This document shows positions 5,602 through 11,484 of a stretch of DNA of 11,770 bases, in pieces. This stretch comes from Acidimicrobiia bacterium (GTDB lineage Bacteria; Actinomycetota; Acidimicrobiia; Acidimicrobiales; JACDCH01): assembly GCA_013694495.1 (NCBI GenBank), contig JACDCH010000566.1, forward strand, positions 1 to 11,770. Reading direction: 5' to 3'. Position 1 is the stretch's first letter. The number at the start of each line of letters is the position of its first letter. The position numbers and the translations under genes were made by a program. Below the pieces are notes generated by a model, which searched no databases, was not told the origin of the DNA, and was given only the letters and a program-made list of their open reading frames with translations.

Positions 5602-6780
5602 ATGGACCTGCGGTACTCCGCCGAGGACGAGGCGTTCCGGGCCGAGGTCCGGGACTTCCTCGAGACCAGCCTGAGCGGCGAGTTCGCGGTGGTCCGGGGG
5701 CGGGGCGGACCGGGCGACGAGCACGCCCTGTTCGACGAGCGGCTGGCGTGGGAGCGCCACCTCGGCGCCCACGGCTGGACCTGCGTCGGCTGGCCCAAGG
5801 AGCACGGCGGCCGGGGCCTGTCGCTGCACCAGCAGGTCATCTACTTCGCCGAGTACGCCGCGGCTTGGGCCCCGGGCCGGGTCGGCCACATCGGCGAGAC
5901 GCTCCTCGGGCCAACGGTCATCGCCTTCGGGACCGCCGAGCAGCAGCAACGGTTCCTCCCCCCGATCGTGCGGGGCGAGGAGCTGTGGTGCCAGGGCTAC
6001 AGCGAGCCCGAAGCCGGCTCCGATCTCGCCAACCTGCGCACGAAGGCGGTGCTCGACGAGGCGGCCGACGAGTGGGTCGTCGACGGCCAGAAGGTGTGGA
6101 CGTCGCTGGCCCACTGGGCCGACTGGTGCTTCGTGCTGGCCCGCACCAACCCGGACGCCCCGAGGCACAAGGGCATCTCGTACCTGCTGGTGCCGATGCG
6201 CCAGCCGTCGATCGAGATCCGGCCCATCGTGCAGCTCACCGGCGACAGCGAGTTCAGCGAGGTGTTCTTCACCGGCGCCCGGGCGGCGGCGGGCGACGTC
6301 GTCGGCGGCGTCGACAACGGCTGGGCCGTGGCGATGGGCACGCTCGCCTTCGAGCGGGGCGTGTCGACGCTGGGCCAGAACCTGGCGTTCGCCTCGGAGC
6401 TCGAGGTGATCCTCGAGCAGGCGAGGGCCAAGGGCCGGCTGCGCGACCCGGCGCTACGCCAGCGCATCGCCGGCTTGTGGATCCGGCTGCAGCTGATGCG
6501 GCTCAACGCGCTGCGCGTGATGTCGTCGTCGGTGGACACGCCGCCGGCGGCGATGATCACGAAGCTGTTCTGGGCGACGCTGCACCGCGACCTCGGCGAG
6601 CTGGCCATCGACATCGTCGGCGCCGAGGGCGGTGGGGGAGAGCGTCACGGTGCTGTCGACGAACGCCTGCGCCGGCTGTTCCTCTACAGCCGGGCCAGCA
6701 CGATCTACGGGGGGGCCAACCAGATCCAGCGCAACCTGATCGGCGAGCGCGCCCTCGGCCTGCCCAGGGAGCCCCGATGA
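5602..6780 (+). CDS. fadE30: Acyl-CoA dehydrogenase, FadE30-like
   Basis: This 392-residue FAD enzyme introduces a double bond alpha-beta to a CoA thioester. Family landmarks are WPKEHGGRGLS (64-74), the flavin/substrate motif WCQGYSEPEAGSDLA (129-143), QKVWTSLAH (163-171), and the C-terminal STIYGGANQIQRNLIGERALGLP (366-388). The position of the common catalytic Glu (Y-E-G-T in medium-chain enzymes) is Gly here (IYGG). The alternative Glu on the earlier helix is present as FERG (E251), as in isovaleryl-type and mycobacterial steroid enzymes. The sequence closely recalls mycobacterial FadE30, which acts in degradation of the steroid C/D-ring intermediate HIP-CoA. The next gene resembles IpdF, the same order as in Mycobacterium tuberculosis, and overlaps by ATGA. 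A leaderless promoter with a palindromic operator lies just upstream. Confidence 0.8.
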   Translation: MDLRYSAEDEAFRAEVRDFLETSLSGEFAVVRGRGGPGDEHALFDERLAWERHLGAHGWTCVGWPKEHGGRGLSLHQQVIYFAEYAAAWAPGRVGHIGETLLGPTVIAFGTAEQQQRFLPPIVRGEELWCQGYSEPEAGSDLANLRTKAVLDEAADEWVVDGQKVWTSLAHWADWCFVLARTNPDAPRHKGISYLLVPMRQPSIEIRPIVQLTGDSEFSEVFFTGARAAAGDVVGGVDNGWAVAMGTLAFERGVSTLGQNLAFASELEVILEQARAKGRLRDPALRQRIAGLWIRLQLMRLNALRVMSSSVDTPPAAMITKLFWATLHRDLGELAIDIVGAEGGGGERHGAVDERLRRLFLYSRASTIYGGANQIQRNLIGERALGLPREPR

Positions 6781-7544
6781 ATGGGTCTGTTCCGCCGCCG
6801 TACGTCGAGGGCCATGGCCTCCTGGCGGGAAAGGCCGTCGTCGTCACCGCCGCCGCCGGCACGGGTATCGGGTTCGCCACGGCCAAGCGCTGCATCGAGG
6901 AGGGCGCATCGGTGCTCGTCTCCGACGCCCACGAGCGCCGCCTCGCCGAGGCGGCCGAGACGTTGGGAGTTCCCTCGATCCCGTGCGACGTCACCGACGA
7001 GGCCGCCGTGCAGGCCCTCGTCGACGGCGCAGTGCGCGAGCTCGGCCGCATCGACGTGCTCGTGAACAACGCGGGCCTCGGCGGTACGGCCAACGTCGTC
7101 GACATGACCGACGAGCAGTGGTCGAAGGTGCTCGACATCACCCTCACCGGCACGTTCCGGATGACGCGGGCTGCCCTGGGCGTGTTCCAGATCCAGGGCC
7201 ATGGCGTCATCGTGAACAACGCGTCGGTGCTCGGCTGGCGCGCCCAGGCCGGCCAGGCCCACTACGCCGCGGCCAAGGCCGGGGTCATGGCCCTCACCCG
7301 CTGCAGCGCCATCGAGGCGGCGCCGTTCGGGATCCGCATCAACGCCGTCGCCCCGTCGATCGCCATGCACCCGTTCCTGGCCAAGGTCACGACCGACGCC
7401 CTGCTCGACGAGCTCACCAGCCGGGAGGCGTTCGGGCGGGCGGCCGAGCCCTGGGAGGTGGCCAACGCCATCGTGTTCCTCGCCTCCGACTACAGCTCCT
7501 ACCTCACCGGCGAGATCCTCAGCGTCAGCTCGCAGCACCCCTGA
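6777..7544 (+). CDS. ipdF: Short-chain dehydrogenase/reductase, IpdF-like
   Basis: This 255-residue SDR has the nucleotide-binding motif in the variant form TAAAGTGIG (24-32), NNAG at 97-100, and catalytic S150, Y163 and K167 (HYAAAKAG). The Ala-rich TAAAGTGIG motif, the segment SVLGWRAQ, the TRCSAIEAA stretch and the SVSSQHP C-terminus recall mycobacterial IpdF (Rv3559c), a reductase of the 5-hydroxy/5-oxo HIP-CoA step in steroid C/D-ring catabolism. This match is from memory. Start ATG 6777 overlaps the dehydrogenase stop as ATGA, indicating translational coupling; ATG 6781 is out of frame. The gene ends 9 bases from the convergent metallopeptidase stop, with no visible terminator between them. 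Confidence 0.8.
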   Translation: MNGSVPPPYVEGHGLLAGKAVVVTAAAGTGIGFATAKRCIEEGASVLVSDAHERRLAEAAETLGVPSIPCDVTDEAAVQALVDGAVRELGRIDVLVNNAGLGGTANVVDMTDEQWSKVLDITLTGTFRMTRAALGVFQIQGHGVIVNNASVLGWRAQAGQAHYAAAKAGVMALTRCSAIEAAPFGIRINAVAPSIAMHPFLAKVTTDALLDELTSREAFGRAAEPWEVANAIVFLASDYSSYLTGEILSVSSQHP

Positions 7545-7553
7545 GCGGGAGGG

Positions 7554-8429
7554 TCAGCCGACCTGCTCGCGGCTGGTGTCGCAGACGTCGGGGTCGCCGC
7601 TGCGGTAGCCGGTGGTGAACCACTCGGTCCGCTGCTCGGCCGAGCCGTGGGTCCAGGTCTCCGGGTTGACGTCGACGCCGGACTGCTCCTGGATGCGGTC
7701 GTCGCCGACGGCCTCCGCCGCGCCGAGGCCCTCCTCGATGTCGCCGTCGCTGAGCTCGAGGTCGGCGTCGCCCTGCTCGAAAACCTGGTTGGCCCAGACG
7801 CCGGCGTAGCAGTCGGCCTGCAGCTCGATCCGGATCGAGTCCTCGTTCGAGCGGCCGCCGCCGCCCGAGGCGCCGAGCAGGTTCTGCACGTGGTGGCCCA
7901 CCTCGTGGGCGATCACGTACGCCTGGGCGAAGTCGCCGGGGGCGCCGAAGCGGCTCGACAGGTCCTGGAAGAACTCGAAGTCGATGTAGGCCAGCCGGTC
8001 GGCCGGGCAGTAGAAGGGACCGACCGCAGAGGTGGCGCCGCCGCAGCCGGTCTGCACCGACCCGGTGAACAGCACGAGCGTGGTCGGCTCGTAGGTGAGC
8101 CCGTCGGCCGCGAACAGCTCGGTCCAGGTCTCCTGCAGATCGTTCATGACCGCTCGCATGAAGTCCTCGAGCTCGTCGTCGGCTGCGCCGCCGGTGCCGC
8201 CGGTCACGACTGCCCCGCCGCCACCCGCCGACGGACCGCCGAGCTGGCCCAGGATGTCGTCGAGGCCGACGCCGCCCCCTCCGCCGCCTCCGCCGCCGCT
8301 GGTGAGGGCGACGACGACGGCGATGATCACGCCGACGATGCCGCCGCCCGCGCCGATCGTGGCGCCGCGGGAGCGACCCCCTCGTCGGTCGTCGACGTAG
8401 CTGGAGCTCTGGCCGCGGCGGAACTTCAT
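7554..8429 (-). CDS. Putative neutral zinc metallopeptidase, YpfJ/Zinc_peptidase family, membrane-anchored
   Basis: This 291-residue protein fits the YpfJ-type neutral zinc metallopeptidase family in length and motifs. A basic N-terminus (1-22) is followed by a transmembrane segment (about 23-42), a Gly-rich linker including a run of nine Gly (45-53), and the catalytic domain. The zinc site is HEVGHH at 175-180, with probable ligands H175 and H179 and catalytic E176. The likely third ligand is E202 in RIELQADCYAG. The family strand FYCPADRLAYIDFEFF (139-154) precedes it. Topology suggests the peptidase domain is extracytoplasmic; the substrate is unknown for the family. ATG 8429 is chosen because a TACGGT box lies 9 bases upstream, and an upstream extension would cross the divergent promoter region. 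Confidence 0.88.
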   Translation of the reverse strand: MKFRRGQSSSYVDDRRGGRSRGATIGAGGGIVGVIIAVVVALTSGGGGGGGGGVGLDDILGQLGGPSAGGGGAVVTGGTGGAADDELEDFMRAVMNDLQETWTELFAADGLTYEPTTLVLFTGSVQTGCGGATSAVGPFYCPADRLAYIDFEFFQDLSSRFGAPGDFAQAYVIAHEVGHHVQNLLGASGGGGRSNEDSIRIELQADCYAGVWANQVFEQGDADLELSDGDIEEGLGAAEAVGDDRIQEQSGVDVNPETWTHGSAEQRTEWFTTGYRSGDPDVCDTSREQVG

Positions 8430-8438
8430 GGTCCGCCG

Positions 8439-8444
8439 ACCGTA
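8439..8444 (-). promoter_or_regulatory. Candidate -10 box for the metallopeptidase gene
   Basis: On the minus strand TACGGT lies 9 bases before ATG 8429, followed by CGG as in the TACGGTCG boxes at 912 and 1583. No Shine-Dalgarno sequence is present. The same short region must also drive the divergent ORF at 8488. Confidence 0.45.
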
Positions 8445-8487
8445 CCCCGATGCCCCCGGACCCCGCCCTGGGCGCGAGGGTGGTGGC

Positions 8488-8664
8488 GTGCGCCTCTTCT
8501 CCCGCAAGCCCCGCGAGCGATCGAACAAGCAGGTGGGCGACCTGCGGGCCCGGGCGCGGGACCTCGATCTCGGGTGGGTGGAGGAGCTGGCCCGCGACGG
8601 TGGGGTCGCCTCGCACGAGGCGCCGCGTCCGGATGCGAAGCGGCGCCACGGCCGCCCGGGCTGA
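8488..8664 (+). CDS. Small basic protein, unknown function
   Basis: A GTG at 8488 opens a 58-residue frame, MRLFSRKPRERSNKQ at the N-terminus, then a helical middle containing VEELARDGG, and a basic C-terminus rich in Arg, Pro and His. Nearly all third positions are G or C, supporting real coding. A weak GAGGG at 8477-8481 may serve as ribosome site. The frame is open further upstream, but that extends into the metallopeptidase promoter. It is divergent from the metallopeptidase and ends 6 bases from the thiolase stop, filling what would otherwise be a gap of about 240 bases. No family is recognised. It is soluble, very basic and could bind nucleic acid, which is speculation. Confidence 0.5.
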   Translation: MRLFSRKPRERSNKQVGDLRARARDLDLGWVEELARDGGVASHEAPRPDAKRRHGRPG

Positions 8665-8670
8665 CCCGCG

Positions 8671-9861
8671 TCAGGTGCTGAGCAGCACCGAGGAGCCGTG
8701 GCCGAAGAGGCCCTTGTTGGCCGTGATGCCCACCTTCGCCCCTTCCACCTGCCGGTCGCCGGCCTCGCCCCGCAGCTGCCAGACCACCTCGCACACCTGG
8801 GCGATGGCCTGGGCGGGGACGGCCTCCCCGAAGCAGGCCAGCCCGCCGCTGGGGTTGACGGGGATGCGGCCGCCGATGGCGGTGTCGCCGTTGCGGAGCA
8901 GCTTCTCGGCCTCGCCGACGGCGCACAGCCCGAGGTGCTCGTACCAGTCGAGCTCGAGGGCGGTGGCGAGGTCGTACACCTCGGCCACCGAGAGGTCCTC
9001 GGGCCCGATGCCCGCCTCCTCGTAGGCGACGTGGGCGATCGAGTCCATGAAGGTGCGGGGCGGCGGGGCCACGACGCCCGACGAGTCGGTGGCGAAGTTG
9101 GGCATCTCGATGACGGTGTTCGGGAACGATGGCGTCACCGTCGAGACGGCGCGGACGCGCACGGGCGAGGCGATGCCGAGCTCCCGGGCCTTGTGGGCCG
9201 ATGTGAGCACGACCGCCGCGCCGCCGTCGGACGTGGCGCAGATGTCGAGCAGGTGCAGCGGGTCGGCGACCACTGGCGAGTCGAGCACCTCGGCGACCGT
9301 GACCTCCTTGCGGTAGCGGGCCCGCGGGTTGGCCATGCCGTGCTTCGAGTTCTTGACCTTGACCTGGGCGAAGTCCTCCGGCGCAGCGCCGTGGACATCG
9401 ATGCGGCGACGGGCCATGAGGGCGAAGTAGGCGGGGTTGGTGGCGCCGAGGAGGCGGAAGCGGAGCCAGTCCGGGTCGTCCGGGCGGTCGCCGGCGTTGG
9501 GGGCGAGGAAGCCCTTCGGCGTCGTGTCAGCGCCGACGACGAGGGCGACGTCGCAGCGCCCGGCCAGGATCCGGTTGCGGGCGACGTCGATGGCCTGCGC
9601 GCCCGAGGCGCAGGCGCCGTAGCTGGTGGACACCTGGGCGCCGTTCCACCCCAGGGCCTGCGAGATCGACGAGCCGGCGACGTAGCCGGCGTAGCCGTTG
9701 CGGACGGTCTCGCCGCCGGCGACGTACTGCACGTCGGTCCACTCGACGCCGGCGTCGGCCAGCGCCTCGCGGGCGGCTTCGACGCCGTACTCCACGAAGT
9801 TGCGGCCCCATTTGCCCCACGCCGTCATGCCGGCGCCGGCGACCACGACGTCATCGGTCAT
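8671..9861 (-). CDS. Thiolase-fold lipid-transfer-type protein (acetyl-CoA acetyltransferase superfamily), altered active site
   Basis: This 396-residue protein has the thiolase fold of the SCP2/lipid-transfer (Ltp) branch. The nucleophile region SYGACASGAQAID (80-92) retains Cys84. Other canonical residues differ: the usual EVHD motif reads EVYD (Y296 in place of His), GGLxxxGHP reads GGLACFGEA, so the catalytic His is lost, and the C-terminal Cys loop is replaced by KGLFGHGSS. Ltp2-type retro-aldolases in cholesterol side-chain removal similarly use Tyr rather than the Cys/His set and work bound to a DUF35 partner. Here the DUF35 gene lies immediately upstream and overlaps by 11 bases, so the two almost certainly form a complex. 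An aldolase, acyl-transfer or CoA-ester cleavage role is inferred; the exact reaction is open. Confidence 0.82.
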   Translation of the reverse strand: MTDDVVVAGAGMTAWGKWGRNFVEYGVEAAREALADAGVEWTDVQYVAGGETVRNGYAGYVAGSSISQALGWNGAQVSTSYGACASGAQAIDVARNRILAGRCDVALVVGADTTPKGFLAPNAGDRPDDPDWLRFRLLGATNPAYFALMARRRIDVHGAAPEDFAQVKVKNSKHGMANPRARYRKEVTVAEVLDSPVVADPLHLLDICATSDGGAAVVLTSAHKARELGIASPVRVRAVSTVTPSFPNTVIEMPNFATDSSGVVAPPPRTFMDSIAHVAYEEAGIGPEDLSVAEVYDLATALELDWYEHLGLCAVGEAEKLLRNGDTAIGGRIPVNPSGGLACFGEAVPAQAIAQVCEVVWQLRGEAGDRQVEGAKVGITANKGLFGHGSSVLLST

Positions 9862-10297
9862 CGGGGATCGGTCTCCACTTCCAGATCGTGTGCTCGGTGT
9901 CGTCGTCGGCGAAGAGGGTGTCGACGACGAGCTCGACCCGCCGGCCGACGTGGAGGTCGGCGACGGTCACGCCGTCGACGATCTGGCCCAGCACGACGAG
10001 GCCGTCGCCGTCGAGCTCGACGGCGGCGAGCGCGAACGGCACGTACGGGTCGGCGGTGGGAACGAAGGGCGGGGGCGGCTGGTAGCGGGCGTCGGTGTAC
10101 GACCAGACCGTGCCGGTGGCCGAGAGGCGGGCGTCGATCAGCTCGGTGCCGGCGCAGCGCGGGTTCGGGCAGGCGAACGTCGACTTCGGGAACGACACCG
10201 TCCCGCACGTCGCGCAGCGCGACCCGACGAGCGCCGCGCCCCCCTCCTCGGTGAACCACCCCTCGGCCCCGAGCGCCGGGACCCTCGCCTTGCTCAT
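9851..10297 (-). CDS. DUF35 family protein (zinc ribbon plus OB fold), partner of the thiolase
   Basis: This 148-residue protein has a four-cysteine zinc ribbon, C28, C31, C43 and C48 (RCATCGTVSF, then FACPNPRC), followed by an OB-fold half (SATGTVWSYTDARYQPPPPF, then PFALAAVELDGDGLVVLGQI). This is the standard DUF35 architecture. DUF35 proteins bind thiolase-fold partners and place or channel acyl-CoA substrates; examples are ChsH2 with Ltp2 and the archaeal thiolase/HMG-CoA synthase complex. Start ATG 10297 is chosen because the frame upstream runs into promoter and repeat DNA, and a TACGTT box lies exactly 8 bases before it. Its stop overlaps the thiolase start by 11 bases, consistent with coupled translation and 1:1 assembly. 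Confidence 0.87.
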   Translation of the reverse strand: MSKARVPALGAEGWFTEEGGAALVGSRCATCGTVSFPKSTFACPNPRCAGTELIDARLSATGTVWSYTDARYQPPPPFVPTADPYVPFALAAVELDGDGLVVLGQIVDGVTVADLHVGRRVELVVDTLFADDDTEHTIWKWRPIPDDR

Positions 10298-10305
10298 GGC
10301 CGCCG

Positions 10306-10336
10306 AACGTAGCCGCCAGACCTGACGCCCCGTCAG
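10306..10336 (-). promoter_or_regulatory. Promoter with operator palindrome for the DUF35-thiolase operon
   Basis: Reading the minus strand, CTGACG-GGG-CGTCAG (10336 to 10322) is a perfect 6-3-6 palindrome. The -10 box TACGTT (10311 to 10306) lies 8 bases before ATG 10297. The first half-site sits 19 bases before the -10, against 17 in the sister promoter at 5564. Palindrome centre to start codon is 32 bases here and 30 there. No Shine-Dalgarno sequence is present. Confidence 0.6.
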
Positions 10337-10372
10337 AGAAGCCCGGCGTCTCGCTCCACCGCCCCACCACGA

Positions 10373-10422
10373 CGAATCGGGGGCAGCAGTCGTCACATGC
10401 TGTCGATTGCTGCCCCCGATTG
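10373..10422. repeat. Dispersed palindromic repeat, copy 2
   Basis: Arms AATCGGGGGCAGC (10375-10387) and its complement (10409-10421) are identical to copy 1 and enclose a loop of the same 21 nt. TCG, CACATG (10394-10399) and CGA fall at the same loop positions as in copy 1, while other loop bases differ. An outer stem is also possible: CCCCACCAC (10362-10370) pairs with GTGGTGGGG (10428-10436). The SDR stop codon (10393-10395) lies in the loop, so the element overlaps the 3' end of that gene. Confidence 0.8.
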
Positions 10423-11205
10423 CGGGGGTGGTGGGGGTTGGCCGGGGTCAGGGTCGGCGGCGGTGGCGAGGTAGGGCGGGCGTTCGCCGCCCCCGTCGAC
10501 GACGACGTTGGTGCCGCTGGCGTGGCGGAAAAGGGGACTGGCCATGGCGAGAACGGCGTCGGCCACCTCGGCGGGGTCGGCCATGTGACCGAGGGGCACG
10601 GTCGCGTGCACCCGGTCGGCCGCCTCGCCCTCGCCGTAGAACGCGGCCGTGTCGGCGGTGAGTACGAGGCCGGCGGTGACCATGTTGACCCGCACGTTGG
10701 GCGCCCACTCCATGGCCAGCGTCTGCGTGAGGCTCACGAGCCCGGCCTTCGCGGCGCCGTAGGCGGCGGTGTTGGGCGAGGGGCGCAGGCCCGACACGGA
10801 GCCGATGTTCACGATCACGCCGCCGTCGTCCTGCGTCTGCATGATGCGGTTGGCGGCCTGCGACACGTGCAGCGGCGCCAGCAGGTTGAGGGCCACGATG
10901 CGCTCGCTGAACCGGGCCGACGCCTCCGCCGCCGGCGCCGGCGGCGAACCGCCGGCGTTGTTGACCACCACGTCGAGGCGGCCGTGGGCGGCGTGGACGG
11001 CGTCGACCATGGCCCCCACCGCCTCGGCGTCGCGCACGTCGCAGGCCTCGAAGCCGATCGGCCCGAGGTCGTCGACGGGCTTGCGCCCGCACACGACGAC
11101 GGTGGCGCCGGCCTCGACGAAGCGCTCGGCGATGGCCCGGCCGATGTTGCGGGTCCCGCCCGTGACGAGCACCACCTGGCCCGAGAAGTCGAGGGGGTTC
11201 CCCAT
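10393..11205 (-). CDS. Short-chain dehydrogenase/reductase, Rv3549c-like, with repeat-derived C-terminus
   Basis: This 270-residue SDR has TGGTRNIG (15-22), NNAG (82-85) and catalytic S136, Y149 and K153 (YGAAKAG). Its features VNNAGGSPPAPAAEAS, NLLAPLHVSQAAN, VSGLRPSPNTAAYGAAKAG and the ending GGGERPPYL recall SDRs of the mycobacterial steroid C/D-ring (KstR2) gene set such as Rv3549c. This is from memory. The normal fold should end near residue 247. The remaining tail, Pro-rich then QSGAAIDSM, is encoded by the G-rich flank and right arm of palindromic repeat copy 2, which also provides the stop. ATG 11205 is preferred over an in-frame TTG three codons upstream. A TACACG element (11220 to 11215) lies 9 bases before it. 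It is divergent from the small membrane protein at 11266. Confidence 0.85.
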   Translation of the reverse strand: MGNPLDFSGQVVLVTGGTRNIGRAIAERFVEAGATVVVCGRKPVDDLGPIGFEACDVRDAEAVGAMVDAVHAAHGRLDVVVNNAGGSPPAPAAEASARFSERIVALNLLAPLHVSQAANRIMQTQDDGGVIVNIGSVSGLRPSPNTAAYGAAKAGLVSLTQTLAMEWAPNVRVNMVTAGLVLTADTAAFYGEGEAADRVHATVPLGHMADPAEVADAVLAMASPLFRHASGTNVVVDGGGERPPYLATAADPDPGQPPPPPQSGAAIDSM

Positions 11206-11265
11206 GGGGGCCAACGTGTAGCAGACTGCGCCGTCGGCGGAGGAGGGGCCTCGAGAGAGGAACCC

Positions 11266-11484
11266 ATGGCACTGGCGATCGCCCGCACCCGCACCCGGCC
11301 CAAGCCGACGCTCGTCGACCGCGCCCTCGGCACGAGCCGCCGGCGCCGGCGGGCCGCCTACGTGGCCTTCGCCGCCGGCTTCGCGCTGCTGCGGCCGACG
11401 CTACGGCGCCTCGGGGCGGCGGCCCTCGCCGTCGCCACCGTCCTCGCCGTCGGGCTGTTGTTACTGCTCATGCGGCCGGGCTGA
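11266..11484 (+). CDS. Small membrane protein, unknown function
   Basis: This 72-residue protein has a basic N-terminal half (ARTRTRPKPT, then TSRRRRRAAY) and hydrophobic segments at about 31-44 and 49-68, ending LLLLLMRPG. One or two membrane passes with the basic part inside are likely. A purine-rich GAGAGAGGAA (11253-11262) before ATG 11266 may act as ribosome site. It is divergent from the SDR, with only 60 bases between starts. Its last 17 bases overlap the end of the sigma-factor gene on the other strand. No family is recognised. Confidence 0.6.
   Translation: MALAIARTRTRPKPTLVDRALGTSRRRRRAAYVAFAAGFALLRPTLRRLGAAALAVATVLAVGLLLLLMRPG

Noticed and set aside
5748..6776. Plus-strand open frame upstream of and continuous with the ipdF-like SDR
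   Set aside because: It overlaps the dehydrogenase in another frame and is Arg/Pro/Gly-rich; the SDR homology starts only after ATG 6777, so this is not an N-terminal extension or fusion.
8661..8674. CTGACCCGCGTCAG, a palindrome resembling the shared operator
   Set aside because: It is formed by the two facing stop codons of convergent genes (TGA and TCA), has a 4-base centre rather than CG-N3-CG, and lies at gene ends with no promoter.
8698..10254. Plus-strand open frame of over 500 codons opposite the thiolase and DUF35 genes
   Set aside because: It is the shadow of two clearly homologous minus-strand genes, with no recognisable motif of its own.
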